Shown: positions 1-12,544, counted from the stretch's first letter. The stretch is DNA of 64,000 bases from Hemileia vastatrix (GCA_030280995.1 JASXTE010000002.1:6011683-6075682), one strand, 5' to 3'. Notes: generated from the sequence alone by a model not told the origin. Numbers and translations: made by a program.

Positions 1-1943
1 GTCTCTGCTGAGCCAACCTGAATTTCAAACCACCAAATTGACTTTCCATCAAGGTTTTCCATTCACTCCATGTATAATGGTTGTTATCTAACAAAACAGA
101 TTCATACCACATCAAGCTACATTGGAAAATAAAGAAATTAACTTAGAAAAACTTTCTTCATTTTGCAGTTTATAAGATCTTTTCAAATTATCAATTCTTT
201 GTATAAAGTGTTGCCAATCAGATGAAGAATCACCATCAAAGGTAGGATATTGGTCCAATTAAGGCCAATTTTTATTACTACCAGGATGGTCAGTTTTAAG
301 GTTTGAATTATTCAAGGTTATCAATTCTTGAAGTCTTGAAAGGTTTTCAGATATTTCATTATTTACAGAGGTAGATGTCTCATTGTGAGCATTAAAATTA
401 TTCTTATTTGATGTAACAGATTTTACAGAAAAATTTTCAGCTGGAAAAATTGGTACATTACAAGGGAGAGAATAAACACCCTGTTCAGGCTCTTTATTTT
501 AATGATTAGCAGGTTGAGAAATATTTGTAACTCATGATAATGAGTATTCTGAACAGCCTGTAAAGCAGAAAATTTTTTCTCAAAATCAGACAATTTATTT
601 CTCAAATCAGGAATATAAGATAGTTGATCATTAATCTTAGAAATAGATAGAACATTTCTGTCCTCATCTATAGAGCATTTATTACTTAAATTTTGGAAAT
701 CAATTTTCAGTTTTCTTAATTCACTATTCAGAAGCATATTTTCAGTTTTTAAAGAAGTATTTTCATCTTTTAGATCATCAATAACTTTGCGTAGATGACT
801 AAATTTATCTAAAAGTGATTTGTGATCAATTTTAATAGACTTGTGTTGAGCAAGGACATTATTTAATGTGTCTTTTAATCTGAAATAAGCTGTGTCTTGA
901 ACAGAAGAACTTACTTTGCAATTTAAAGGAAAATTATTTAATCTATCAATTTCATGTTTTAACAATTCTCTAAAAGGTTTGTCTTTGATAACATTAAAAT
1001 CAGGGGAGTCTCTCAATATTTCTTCAGAAGTTTTTTCAAGTAAAACATAAATTTCTGGAGCAACAGAATCATTCTTAGTAGCAAGAGTAGGATTAATTAA
1101 AGAGGTAGAGGTTAAATGTAATGGCTCATCAAAAGAAAGTTTACTTAAAACATCAATAGGGCTACTAGTTACAGGAATCTGTCTTTTAACAGGTTTAACT
1201 GTTCTTTCACCATTCTCAATAATATTACCTGTAGAAGAAGGCTTATTAGAATATACTCCAAAATGTTTATCAACCAAACTACCTACCATGGCAGAGGAGG
1301 AAACTTCCCCTGGGATTTAGTTTGGGCTTGGGCCTTCTTTCTCCTGCTTTGTTGGTAAGGATGATGAGGAAGATGGAAATTGGGTGTTATGGATGGGCCA
1401 GGCTGATGATGGGGAGGATGTTGCACATTCTGCTGATAGTGGCTCATGAGATAATCCCATTTCCATTGTTCTACTTCCAGAGTATTTTGGTTTTGCTGGA
1501 AGGAGGTGGGAGGTTGAGGGGGCTGAGGCTGAGTTGATGACATGGGAGGAGGATGAACCTGCTTTTGAGATAGAAGCTTTTGCATATGAGACCAAAGGGT
1601 GTCCACTCTTGCCTTGTATTTCATACTTTCTTCTCTAAGCTTCTTAATGTGGCTGGACAAATTGTTGAATTGCTGGTTTAGAGGAATCTTTTTTATTTTT
1701 ATACCTTTTAGAGGATTTTCCTGATTGACCAGAGGTTTGACTTCTTTCTGACTGGCTGGGGGAAGGGGGCTTATTGCCTCCACCCCTCCTGAAATTTCTA
1801 CGTCCTGTAGAATGAGAAGGTCTATTATCAGAAATTGAATTCTGATAAATTAATTTTGAAGAGCTTACAGAATGAGCTTCACAATCAACATCAATTTCAT
1901 CCACTTAAAGGTTATCCATGCTCTCAGTCAACTTGCTAGTCAT
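1..1943 (-). pseudogene. Degenerate gag of an LTR retroelement, open at left edge
   Basis: Read on the minus strand from an ATG at 1943, this is a Gag-like protein broken by an early TAA (codon 13) and several frame changes. Segments in order: an acidic/Ser-rich start; an Arg/Gly and Ser patch (GRRNFRRGGG near 1800); a Pro/Gln/His-rich stretch (about 1300-1600); a long Asn/Lys/Leu coiled-coil-like region (about 550-1280); and, at 1-230, a block with FDGDSSSDWQ, LISLFSNVA, WYESVLLDN and QFGGLKFRLAQQR that resembles the retrotransposon gag domain of fungal gypsy elements. A one-base loss splits that last block. Any pol gene would lie off the left edge. The class call rests on the gag block only; no zinc knuckle is visible in the window. 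Confidence 0.6.
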
Positions 1944-3890
1944 TTAAGTGGGAAGATTAATTAAGTATTTTATCTAAAATAATTATTTTTTTTTAAAAAA
2001 CCCAAATAATAATAATAATTTATATCAAAAATTTTTATTTATAAAAAGAAATAAAATAATTTAAATATAAAGTATTTATTTAATATAATTAAATAAAGAA
2101 AATTTATATAAGAAATAATTATTATTTGAAATAAACAATAAGTTTTAATGTCAACCAACAATAAAATTACCAAATTTGTATATGGCAATTACTGGAACAA
2201 AGTACAGAGTACTATTATAGTCAACCAAAAATCAACAAAATTAATAATAATAAAAATTAATTTAATAATTTTAATATTAATATTAAAATTTTGTGAAATT
2301 CTTCTAGGACCAAGAGGTATTAACACTCTATAATAGTCAACTAGGAAAAAAAGAATTATAAAATAATATTGAACACTTACACTCAGTGACTCAGCACTAG
2401 GCCACAATAATTGTTTTGCAGTAAAAAATCTAATATAAGAGTTGATAGGAGCAAAGGTTGACTTACAGTAGTGATTGTTAAATCACTCAAAAATTATATA
2501 ACTTTTAAAAATATATTAACCTAAAAGTAAGATCCTTGGTTCAATTCACGGTCGTGGAAAAAGTGTACTTTTTGGGCAAGGTGGTCCATGCGTTTTGTCG
2601 TTTGTCCAAAATTTTGCCAAGTTGATCGTTGTTGTATGGAAAGGCCTCCACTTGTCGGCTGGCTTGTCTAGAAGAAGGTAAGAAGGAAGGTGGAAAAAAG
2701 GATATTAAAGGGCTAGGAGTAAAATAGAATGGAAGAAAGGGGAGTAAAAGGATTTGGACAATGAAGTAATGGATCTAATAGACAAAGTGGATGAGGGACA
2801 GTATGGTTAATATTGTAAGTACTTTTATTTTCTCTCTGCTAAATTATCAACAACTAAATATTTAAATACTCTTAAAACAACCTTTAGTTTTTATTTTAAT
2901 ATTTAAGAAGGCTGACATGCAACTAAAAAATGTAAATAAAAATATGATATAATGTAATTTAAAATATGATGAGTAGTAAGTGATGGGCTAAAGGGGATTA
3001 CCCAAGGCCTTTTTATAGAAAAGGGGACCTCTGAAGCGCCACAGATAAGTTTATACAAAATATTAATAAGCTAAAACAAGAATATAAAAGAATAGAAATA
3101 AAACATAGATATTAAGGGAAAAACATGAAACCACTAACTAAACCCATGAATAAGTAACTAGTTTTTCCCACCATAATTTCCCAATCCAGTTAATTAAAAT
3201 ATTGAGTAACTAAGTAAGTCTGAAACATAAGAACTGTGAGAAAAAGAATCCAAAACAGACATTAAAGTAGGATTTAAGTGTTTTTATTGAAACAAAAAAA
3301 ATTATTTTGACACAAAATTTTATGTAAGCAAGTTAACCTAGTATAAAAAAAAATTAATTAATTGTTTTAACTATGTAATTACATTAATAACTAGTTTAAA
3401 TGAAACAGATAATTAATTAGTTGATATTACTAATTTAAAGTGAGAACTTGAATACTATTTTGTTAAATAAGTGTTTTAAATTATTTAATAATTTACTGAA
3501 AAAGTTAAGGGTCAAAAAAGCGCCTATAATTATGGATAATATTTTATATGAAAAGTTTAATTACATATTTAATTTAAATAATTAATGAAATTACAATATA
3601 AGATAATTAATAAGATGTAATTATATTATAAAAATGTAATTAATTATTTATTTATTTAATACATAAAAAATGTGTCCCTTTATATGGAATATGATAATTA
3701 AATTGATGTATACTTAATTTATATGATAATAAAATTAATATAAAATTTATTTTACTTATAAAACAAAATATTTATATAATATATTATGTAATATAAATTT
3801 AATGTAAATACATAAGCTTCAATTATTAGGTCCTCTTTTAATTTCAATAAAATTGTATGTTTATTTACTGGGCTCCTGGGACAGCCTGGC
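1944..3890. other. A+T-rich non-coding interval with LTR-like remnants
   Basis: No credible gene. On the minus strand, 3008-3018 reads CTATAAAAAGG, a good core promoter for the gag element to the left, so its 5' LTR may lie about here, but no clean TG...CA borders were found. The last 60 bases (about 3830-3890) match 48875-48938: AATAAA, then CTGGRCTCCT, then GCCTGGCTGACA. This looks like the 3' end of a second LTR family on the plus strand. The TET-like gene of element E4 begins abruptly at 3891, so that LTR appears to have truncated E4. Confidence 0.35.
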
Positions 3891-4486
3891 TGACATTAAA
3901 TATCTTACAGAATTAGGAGATGATCAAATTTTAGAATTTATTAGTAATTCTTTCAAGCCTCAATTTATTTGTGAAAATTATTCTTTCAATGGTATAAGAT
4001 ATGAATCTTTAAATAAACTATCTGACCTAATCACAACACTATATCAAATGGTATTTACTGATTCAAAATAAGAATATATTGGGTGGTATCATGGTTATTT
4101 TTGGATGGCAACCAGGTTCTATTAAATGATATTATCTTGGTTATTGTATAAATTTTTGTTTAATGATTAAAAACTTTACTCATTTTTACCATATAGGAAT
4201 CTATTCTTTGCTTAGAAATTTATCTAAAGAAAAAAAAGATAATTATTTTTGAAAATGGGACTCCTTACATTCTTTTAATTCTTTTCTTTCTATTCAGCTT
4301 AAAAAACTCTGCAATGAAGCATTTGAAAAAATTCATGAACTTGTAACTAGAGTAGGAATACCAAACTAGTGTGACTCAGAATGGGAAGAAATAAGCAACA
4401 AATATATTTTATTTTCGAAATTTTATAATTACTCATTCTGGTTTTTTTAACAAGATTCATAGCAATTTAAAGGATTAAAATTACTT
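3891..4486 (+). pseudogene. TET-like 2OG-Fe(II) dioxygenase pseudogene (E4), 5' part
   Basis: Encodes LTELGDDQ, FKPQFICENYSFNG and KLSDLITTLYQM, colinear with the better copy at 15660-15830. An intron-like break (4139-4195, ending ATATAG) and the block IYSLLRNLSK follow. Stops and shifts interrupt it. The iron-binding HxD site of the family reads H-S-N here, so a ligand is lost. The gene is cut at 4486 by the LTR-like insertion and resumes at 6949. The family call comes from the 3' half and from sister copies. Confidence 0.6.
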
Positions 4487-5464
4487 TCAGGCTGAGATCA
4501 AGTACAGAGACATGAACTAGCTTGAATATTCAGTTGTATAGAAGATTTTAATGGTCATATATGAATACTGTTGTAAAAATCCAACAAGTATTAAAATATA
4601 ACTCAATATAAGGGTCTCAGTAATTTAAATCTCACTAATTATATATGGCTTACATTCTTATAGTTGGTATAAAAATAGATTTAATAATTCAGATAATATT
4701 CAAAGACTTTATAAGTGCCATTTATATGTATTGTAATTGTATTAGTTATATTTTTTATTGTAATGATAAAGAATATAGAAACCAAGACCAAAAACCCCCT
4801 CCATTTATACCCAATAACTTCCCCAATGAAACCCTTGATTTACCAGCTTTATACATGTTTAATGATGCCTCATTCCAACTAATAGACATTTCCAACAACA
4901 TAAAGAGTGAAAAGTAACATAATTAGAATGATATCACCTGCCAAAATCTTGTACTAATAGGGATAATCCATCAAAAATAAAGAATATGCAAAAAAGAGAA
5001 TATATGCATGTAATAAACTAAAATAAAAGACTAAAAAGGGAAAATTAAGACTAATTATTACTCAATATTAAGGGGTATTAAAAGTAGAAACTATGGGGTT
5101 AATCATGAAATTAAACTATGTGAAATCCCCATTCAAAAATAACCAACATTGACTGAGAAACCACTTAAAAACCCAAAAAGGGGTGTGAGATGTGGGGTAA
5201 CTACATGCAGTCCTTGGCAGGAGCTTGCATGGGTAAATCCTTGAATAATTAAGGAAAATTAAAGCGTAGTAGTGAATTAAAGGTGACAAGCTTGAGTTTA
5301 TTAATGAAATTAGTGCATATAATAAGTTCATTGCACTTATAATTAAATTAGGGCACTAAATAAGTGCCTGTTGCCTATTTTAGTGTGTTTCCCTACAGTG
5401 GGTGTAGAATTTGGGGTAATTATAGTGTGAAAAAGATAGCTTTGTTAAAAATGAAGCTATTCAC

Positions 5465-5722
5465 TACACAATATAGGGGGTGGACTTGCTAGCAAGTCCT
5501 CAACCTGAACTGAGATGGAACTCAGACGGAACTCAGACTGAACTCATACTGAACCAAAACTTAACTCTACTTGAACACCCACCTAAAACTGTTCTGCTGA
5601 GTGGTTTTCATTCCTGATGGTATGGTTCCTTTATCAATAGCTCAATGTGTGTTCAATCTGTGGTTATTTTGGGTCCAAGTTTTCAGACTTGCTAGCAAGT
5701 CCACCCCCCATATTGTGTGGTA
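5465..5722 (+). mobile_element. MITE with palindromic inverted ends, copy a
   Basis: A 258-bp non-coding element with inverted ends TAC-CACAATAT-GGGGG(T)GGACTTGCTAG. Each end holds the perfect 18-bp palindrome GGACTTGCTAGCAAGTCC (5482-5499 and about 5685-5702). The interior has near-repeats of GAACTCAGACT. Comparison with the uninterrupted sister sequence at 10225-10245 shows an exact insertion, with ATTCAC on both sides as the likely target duplication. Confidence 0.75.
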
Positions 5723-5881
5723 ATTCACACATGAAAAATGCAGGCAGTATGTGTCCAGTACACAGAAGCCATTTCTGGCATAAAAAAACCAAATTTGAAA
5801 ATTATAATTTTTATGCATTTTAGTAGCCAAATAAATATTCCTAATTAAGACAAATTGATCTTTCAAAGTGCATTTATAATA

Positions 5882-6328
5882 GGGAGTATTAATGCCCAGG
5901 GATCCGCAATTAGGGATCAGGAATTTTTTTCCTGGGATCAGACATTATTAATTGTGGAAGATTCTTATCCACTAGCCCTAGGGCTAGTGGAAAAGGAATC
6001 CACAATAATGCATTATCCCGCCTCTTATACCCCAATCTTCATTCCTAATTCCTGATCCCAAACTCATCACATCCATGAGGCATATCCATAGAGTAGTCCA
6101 AGATGTGGTTATGGAACAAAGTTGTGTAACATGTGGTTATGACAGAAAGTTTTCCAAGATGTGGTTATGAAAAATTGAGTAGAAAAATGATGGATAAGAG
6201 GTGAAAATTGACACGTAAAGTGTCTAATTACCCAATTATTAGCAAAAATAATTTCAGAAGATAATTGGGGTATAATGATTTTTATCTGAAATTAATTTAA
6301 TTTCAGATCCCTGAAAATTGATACCCCC
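5882..6328. mobile_element. 447-bp MITE, internal-deletion derivative of the Harbinger family
   Basis: The left end matches the transposase-side terminus of elements L and R (GGGAGTATTAATG, GGATCCGCAATTA, then the CTTATCC...GGATAAG palindrome region). The right end matches the Myb-side terminus (three copies of CAAGATGTGGTTATG, then AATTGATACCCCC). All coding sequence is missing, so it is a direct deletion derivative. It is flanked by TAATA on both sides (minimum TA). It sits inside LTR-like copy 1, whose sister copy gives the empty site. Confidence 0.8.
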
Positions 6329-6409
6329 TAATATTATTTAATTTATAGTGCATATAGTCAACTTTGAAGTGATTTAAAGCACATTTCTTGTTTTTCAAAT
6401 AAAACAATC

Positions 6410-6669
6410 ACCACACAATATGGGGGGCGGACTTGCTAGCAAGTCCGCAACCTTGGACCCAAACTCACCATAGATTGAACACACATTGAGCTATTGATAA
6501 AGGAACCATACAATCAGGGATGAACACCACTCAGCAGAACAGTTTTAGGTGGGTGTTCAAGTAGAGTTCAGTATGGGTTCAGTCTGAGTTCAGTCTGAGT
6601 TCCATCTGAGTTCCATCTGAGTTCAGGTTGAGGACTTGCTAGCAAGTCCACCCCCTATATTGCGTAGTG
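6410..6669 (-). mobile_element. MITE with palindromic inverted ends, copy b
   Basis: Same family as 5465-5722 but in the opposite orientation, about 260 bp. It starts CCACACAATATGGGGGGCGG and ends near ATATTGCGTAGTG, and has the GGACTTGCTAGCAAGTCC palindrome at both ends. The interior contains repeated GAGTTC(A/C)(A/G)TCT units. The empty site is visible in the sister LTR-like copy near 10000-10010. Confidence 0.75.
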
Positions 6670-6948
6670 AATGAAAACAACAGCTTTAAGTCTACTTAAA
6701 AATTATGTAGCCTTATATTTAAGGCTGTTAAGATTATCTCAACATATTCCAACTTAATATTAAGTACATAAGACTTCTAAAAGTTGGATATATGCATGTA
6801 TATAAGGTGTTATAATGGCATATATTGTATTTTATCATAATTTTTACTTATGTATACAACTTAAATAATTTTATTTATTGTTCCCAGATATAGTCCATGT
6901 TTTTAATATATTTCATAAGTACTTTTTACTCAGTTCTGGGGATATACA

Positions 6949-7560
6949 ACTTAAAATTACCTTACTTTTGAAATATTCTTTTATATCAATCCTATCACTT
7001 GACAAGCTATACAATCACCAGCAAAAATCAAAGGTCATTGCTTACATTATCCAGATCATAAATGTATAATCAATTTTGGTTTAGGAAATTAAATCATAAA
7101 ATCTTTTTGGAAGTATTATCACAATAATCACTAAAGAAAAAAATCTCTTCCATATTTTCAATCTTGTCGAGAATTCACATATTTTGGTTGCTTGTTTCAA
7201 ATAATTAAAAATTCAATTCAACAAATAAGAAAGGTAAAAAAATGAAGGAAAAGGTAATAAATTTAATAAATCTATAGGTACATCAAAAAAATGGGGATTA
7301 ATAGAGTTACAAAATATTTATTATTCTTTCATAAATTTTTCATAAATAAATCTGATACTTCATTTTATCAAACTATAGTAATGGGCCAACAACCTTGTGT
7401 TGTGTAAATGGTAATAATTAAAACTTTAATTTTTTTTTCATGGAGTTCCTCTAGCCTATACCTGTGAAAATTCTAAAACTCATTTTCTAGATTTATCCAC
7501 ATTTTGGCTTGAGGAATCACCATTATTTTAAAACTAGTAATATTGAAATATCTTATTTAT
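6949..7560 (+). pseudogene. TET-like dioxygenase pseudogene (E4), 3' part
   Basis: Resumes the E4 TET-like gene after the insertion: LTFEIFFYINPIT, SPAKIKGHCLHYPDHKCIINFGLGN and FTYFGCLFQI match the intact-frame sequence at 31900-32400 (minus). Several stops and small indels are present. Downstream, 7375-7530 holds the block found in all four copies (GTAATGGGCCAACAACC and TTTCATGGAGTTCCTCTAGC), probably the C-terminal tail of the same protein. Confidence 0.6.
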
Positions 7561-7589
7561 TTAATTATCAATTTTGTAATGATATTAAA

Positions 7590-7765
7590 ATTTGGTGAGT
7601 ATCACCCTTTACTTCAATAAAATGTAGGGGAGGTTATTGCCAAATTTTCAAATCAAACATACAAAATTGATTACTAGAAAAAATTTTGGCAATACCTATT
7701 CATTACTTCAATAAAATTTAAGGAGTGGTATTTCCAAGTTTTCAAAATAGATATCAAATGTTTTT
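7590..7765. repeat. Intergenic minisatellite (E4), about two units
   Basis: Units of about 80 bp containing CTTCAATAAAATGTAGGGGA and TTTCAAATCAAACATA-type segments. The same array lies between the convergent TET-like and Myb-like genes in every family member, with different copy number. Each unit carries AATAAA, a possible polyadenylation signal for the plus-strand gene. Confidence 0.6.
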
Positions 7766-8029
7766 TGACTTAGCTCTATTTAAAAATGCAAATTTATTGA
7801 CTTGAGTTGTAAATTTTTAAAATTTGATTAGAAAACACAAAAAAGTGAAAAATAGTGTGTCAAATTTGCCATTGGGACCATTTAAAACTGAATTTGTTAC
7901 ATTTATTAATAAGTTTTTCAACTTATGATGAATAGAGTAAAGAAATATAGAAAGTTATGAAATACTCTCATGTCCAAAAAATTATAATCAAATGAAATGA
8001 AAAAGAAAACAAAAAAACCAGTAATCAAT

Positions 8030-9373
8030 CAAACATTTTCATTAAGAGTTAAATTTTGTCAATAGATTTATTAGATTTTACAAATTCTATGATGAAAACT
8101 TTCTTTTTGGAATCATCTTCAATTTGATAATTGAGTTTTATCTTATCCAAACGTATATTTTACTCATTACATTTCTCCTCTTTCTTTGATTTTAAAATAT
8201 TTAGAGTTAGCTCAAATTTCTACCCTTGAAATTCTTGTTCCCTATCATCCCTACATGAAGGTAGCTCATATTTCCTCTCCTCCAAGTTTGTGCCCTATCA
8301 TTTCTCCATAATGAGAGGTTAAATTTTTTCTTTTGAAAGTTAAGAGTCTCTCTTTAAAGTTTAAATTTACCTAGAGTGTTAAGAAATATTAAAAAAAATA
8401 AAACAAAAGTAGACTAAATTATTAAGAGGTATTCTATCACTTAGCAGAATCATTTTTATCTAAAAAATCTTTTGATAGATGAAATAGGGGATTGAGAAGT
8501 ACTATCTCTTTTTTTTTCTTAGACTGCTTAAATTTAGAGTAGTTGAAGGTCTTTGCTTTTTTATTTGGAGGAAATCAGTATATTGTTGTCATCATCATCA
8601 TTGTTTCCAGATTCAGAGTCACTTGATTGTGGCTCCTGGGTCTTTTCATTGGCCTTTTTAAAAATAAGAAAAAGAGAAGCAAATATAAAAAGTTGACTAG
8701 ATACAAGAAAATAACTCACTGATATTATATTTGGTTGGTTTAAATCACCATAAGGATCTATAGAAAATATATCTTGATTTGTTAAATTAAAAAGAGGGGA
8801 GGCTTGAGTGGAAGAAAAGGTTTTTAAAAGATTTCTCTTGATATAATTTTTGGAGACAGCATCTTCTCCATCCAACATGTTTGCAGGATTAAAATGAGCT
8901 TGCTCTCCAAAAATAGCATCTATCTCTTTAAAGTAAAGAGATATGGAATCAAGCTTATCAACTATATATTTGATGCCCTTATTGATATTTATATAAGTAA
9001 TACCAAAAGCAGTGGAAGATGAAATAGTCTTAGCCTTCTTGTATTTGGCTTGATAGTGCTTTAAGGGTCCAGAAATCTGTTTAGAAAATAGATCTATCCT
9101 TCTCTTGGTCTTCTTCTGCAATTCATTTGCCATCAGAAGATAGCCATTAACTTTTTATTCAGGGGGTCATCTTACTTTAGTATCATTCTCTGTGCCAAAA
9201 CAAGAATCATAATTAGTTTTAGTTTTTATCCAGTTGATAAGTATGAGGTGATCATCTTTTTTTAGTTTAATGGTCTTTGAATTCTTAGCTGAGTGGGGGA
9301 AAGAGGAAGTAGCTGAATTTGAAGAACAAGTGGGAGAAGGCTGCCTTTGAGAAGATATGTGACACTGAAGCAT
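8030..9373 (-). pseudogene. Myb/SANT-like transposon protein pseudogene (E4)
   Basis: From an ATG at 9373 the minus strand gives MLQCHISSQRQPSPTC, then LKKDDHLILINWIKTKTNYDSCFG, VNGYLLMANELQKKTKRRID and HYQAKYKKAK, colinear with the intact gene at 29723-31126. Stops occur between the first two blocks (about 9165), and the coiled-coil tail toward 8030 is degraded. In PIF/Harbinger elements the second protein is a Myb/SANT-like DNA-binding accessory factor; that role is inferred from family plan. Confidence 0.6.
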
Positions 9374-9718
9374 TTTTAGATATTTGAAGATGAAAAGGAG
9401 TCAAAATGAGAAGAAGAGATGGGGAGGCATCTGAATGCATGGAAATGTGCAGAAAAGTAGGGAGGCTGGCACATCCAGAAAGTTGTCCAAGATGTGGTTA
9501 TGAAAAATTCAGGATAAAAATGTCAGATAAGAGGTGAGAATTGACATGTAAAATGTCTTATAACCAAATTATTTTCAAAAAAAATTGCAGAAGGTAATTG
9601 GGGTATAAGGATTTGTATCTGCAATTAATTTAATTGTGGATCCACTAGCATTGATAACCCCTATTAATTTATTGAGAAAAACCCTATTCACTCAAGCAAG
9701 ATAGTAGTAATTTAAGCC

Positions 9719-11202
9719 TGTATATCCCCAGTACTGAGTAAAAAGTACTTATAAGTTATGTTAAACACATGAACTATACATGGGAACAATAAATGAGAAT
9801 ACACAAACAGTATGCATAAGTAAAATTATGATAATACACAAAAAATGCCATTATAACACCTTATATACACGCATATATCCACCTTTTATAAGTCTTATGT
9901 ACTTAATATTAAGTTGGAATATGTTAGAGTAACCTTAAGAGCCTTAATTATAAGCCTACATAATTTTCAAGTATACTTAAAGCTGTTATTTTCATTATTT
10001 TATGCAAAAAACAAAAATGCGCTTTATTTCACTTAAAAGTTGATTATATGTGCTATAAATTTAAGAATATTAAAAATGCCCTTTGAAAGTTCAATTTTTC
10101 TCATTTAGGACTATTGATTTGGCTACTTAAATGTATAAAAATAACACTTTTCAAATTTAGTGTTTTTTATGCCAGAAATGGCTTCAGTGTACTGGCCACA
10201 TACTGTCTGCATTTTTGCCATGTGAATAGCTTCATTTTTAGCAATGTTAGCTTTTTCACACCATAATTACCCCACATTCTATGCCCACTGTGGGGAATCA
10301 CACTAAAATAGGCAACAGGCGCTTATTTAGTGTCCTAGCTTAATTAATAATGCATTGACCCTCTTTATATGCACTAATTTCATTAATAAACTCACTCTTG
10401 GTGCCTTATTTCACTACCACGCTTAAATTTGCCTAAATTAGTCAAGGATTTACCCGTGAAAGCGCCTTCTAAGGACTGCATGTAGTGGCCCCACATCTCA
10501 CCCCCTTTTTTGGGTTTCTAGGTGGTTTCTCAGTCAATTTTGGTCATTTTTGAATGGGAATTTCACGTAGTATAATGTCAGGATTAGCCCCATCATTTCT
10601 ACAGTGAATCCCCCTTATTGTTAAGCTCTTATTAAGCTTAAATTTCTCTCTTTAGTCTTTTATATTGATGTATCATATGCATATACTCTCTTTTTTGCTT
10701 ATTCTTTGATTTTGATGGATTTTCCCTATTATTCCAGGATTTTGGCAGTAGTTACTCTTCTAATTATGTTATGGGTCACTAGGGATGTTGATGGACATGT
10801 CTATTAGTTGGATGGAGGCTTTATTAACTGTTTATTGGACTGGTAAATCAAGGAATTCATTGGGGAACTCAATGTGTATAAAAGGAGGAGGTTTTGGGTC
10901 TTGTTTTCTACATTCTTTATCATTACCATTAAACCATATAATCAATACAAATATAATACATATCAATAGTACTTATAAAGTCTTTGAATAGTATCTGAAT
11001 TATTAAATCTATTTTTCTACCAACTATAAAGATTGTAAGCCATATATAATTAGTGAGATCAGAATTACTGAGATCCTTATATTGAGTTATATTTTAATAA
11101 TTATTGGATTTGTACTACAGTATTCATATAGGACCATTAAGTCTTCTAGACAACTGACCATTCAAGCTAGTTCATGTCTCTGTGCTTGACCTCAGCCTGA
11201 CA
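9719..11202 (+). mobile_element. LTR-like element, copy 2 (probable solo LTR, 1484 bp)
   Basis: Begins TGTATATCCCCAGTACTGAG and ends CTCAGCCTGACA, so it has TG...CA borders. It is an inverted, largely uninterrupted copy of 4487-6948. At about 10878 it has TATAAAAGGAGG, followed within 100 bp by A-rich sequence with CATATAATCAATAC, a plausible promoter and R region. It has no ORF above 70 codons. No clear target duplication is visible (AAGCC left, AGTAT right), so solo LTR is a likely but not proven call. Confidence 0.5.
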
Positions 11203-12544
11203 AGTATTGTCTCATCACACAAGTTAGTGATACCATTCCCTCAAAAAATTTAGGACTATCATTCACAAATTTCTATTCCTCTTCAAAGTTAGGGTTAGAA
11301 AGCCATTATTATTTATTGTAAATTTTAGAATTAGATATCTAGTAGTTGCAAGTAAAATTATTCCATAAGCTAGTCTGTTGTTGAAGTAAATCAAACACAT
11401 AGTTAAAAAATATTAAGGTAATTATTATTTTTAGAAAGTTAGGTTGTAGCTGGAGAAAATCCAGGCTCCCCTCACCTGATCACTGCCTAAAAAGCATTAT
11501 AAAATTAAATAGTGAATTTTTAATTTTTTTTTTTGTCATTTGATAATGAATCAAAAAGGTCTACTTGACCAGAATACTAATTTTTATATGGTTTGAAATT
11601 TTATTAAGAGAGTTATGGCAAGTTTAAAAGTGCCAGATACTTCATTTTGGCCACTCCAAAGTCTCTTGAATAAAGTCCTCATCATTTTTCAAAAAATTGA
11701 TTGACCTCAAAATTATGACTCAAACGATCTTAAACACTTTAATATGATTGATTCATAATATCATATCAGAAACATAAAATATTGAGTATTTTTTCATGGC
11801 ATTAAATTTTATTAAAAATTGTTAATTTGAACTTGGTAACTAGTGACTGTAGTGAAATGAGACTAGCACCAATAGAAAGTGGGGGTAAAATACAGTCATA
11901 TTGAAAAAAATGAAATTATGACAACATATTTATTTTTGTTTGAAAAATTTAACATGTAGTAAAGTTTTTTGGGTTATATTTATGGGTAAATCCATTTAAA
12001 GTAACAAAAAAAATCCTCAACAATATTTCAATTATTTTTTTGCCAAAAAAAAAAAAAAAAAATCTATCATTTCTTTTTTCAATTATGACAATATTTCATC
12101 CTCTCCTTCTAATAAGCCCAGTCTCATTTTTCTAGAAATAGTTTTTAAAGTCAAATTTCACATTTTCTATAAAATTTAATAATAGTATTAAAAATTGACT
12201 GATTATTTTTATTTTTGAGGTGATATTTTGAATCCAAGCCTCTAAATTGATCATATATGAAATTTTCTGGTCACTTGAGTAAGTTTTATTAGCAAAACTG
12301 TAAGAGGTGTATTCATAGTAGGTGGTATCAAAGTACTCCAATGCACCATTAAATTGATGAAAAGTAAAAAATGAAATACCCCATATATTTTCCTTCATTT
12401 GTTTTTATAATAAATGGGTTATTTGTTGCTGGATGTATCAAAGTTTGAGTTAAATGGGACAAATATATATATATATATTTATTTTTTTTTTATTTTTTTA
12501 GGATCCTTCATTATGACTGTAAATTGGGGAATTAGAACAAAATA
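11203..12544. other. A+T-rich interval, nothing recognised
   Basis: No gene, RNA or clear repeat. It includes an A tract near 12043-12062 and a TA run near 12465-12480. The last 60 bases (AAATTGGGGAATTAGA) weakly resemble the subterminal AAATTGGGGTATAAGA of Harbinger ends, so E3 may have landed inside an older Harbinger end. The matching other half is at 18999-19135. Confidence 0.4.

Larger units (their letters stand above)
4487..6948 (-). mobile_element. LTR-like element, copy 1 (about 1.49 kb plus three nested MITEs)
   Basis: This is an inverted copy of 9719-11202 once the three nested MITEs are removed. In its own direction it begins TGTATATCCCCAG and ends CTCAGCCTGA. It carries no long ORF. 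Its sister copy has TATAAAAGGAGG in the expected promoter position, so a solo LTR is the best reading. It interrupts the E4 TET-like gene. Flanks share TTAAAATTACYTT (about 13 bp) or, more narrowly, ACTT, so the target duplication is ambiguous. Confidence 0.55.
3891..9661 (+). mobile_element. Left-truncated PIF/Harbinger-type transposon E4 with nested insertions
   Basis: Remains of the four-copy transposon family in this window. It keeps a TET-like pseudogene (plus), the intergenic minisatellite, a convergent Myb/SANT-like pseudogene (minus) and the Myb-side terminus, which ends CATTGATAACCCC followed by TA at 9661. The transposase half is missing to the left of 3891. A 2.46-kb LTR-like insertion carrying three MITEs splits the TET-like gene. 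It is the most decayed of the four copies. Confidence 0.75.

Noticed and set aside
2530..2562. tRNA-like segment with GGTTCAATTCA box B
   Set aside because: T-stem does not pair and no box A or acceptor stem could be found; chance or a very decayed relic.
4645..4917. 90-codon ORF inside LTR-like copy 1
   Set aside because: The aligned sister copy (about 10750-11060, inverted) does not keep the frame, so it is not a conserved gene.
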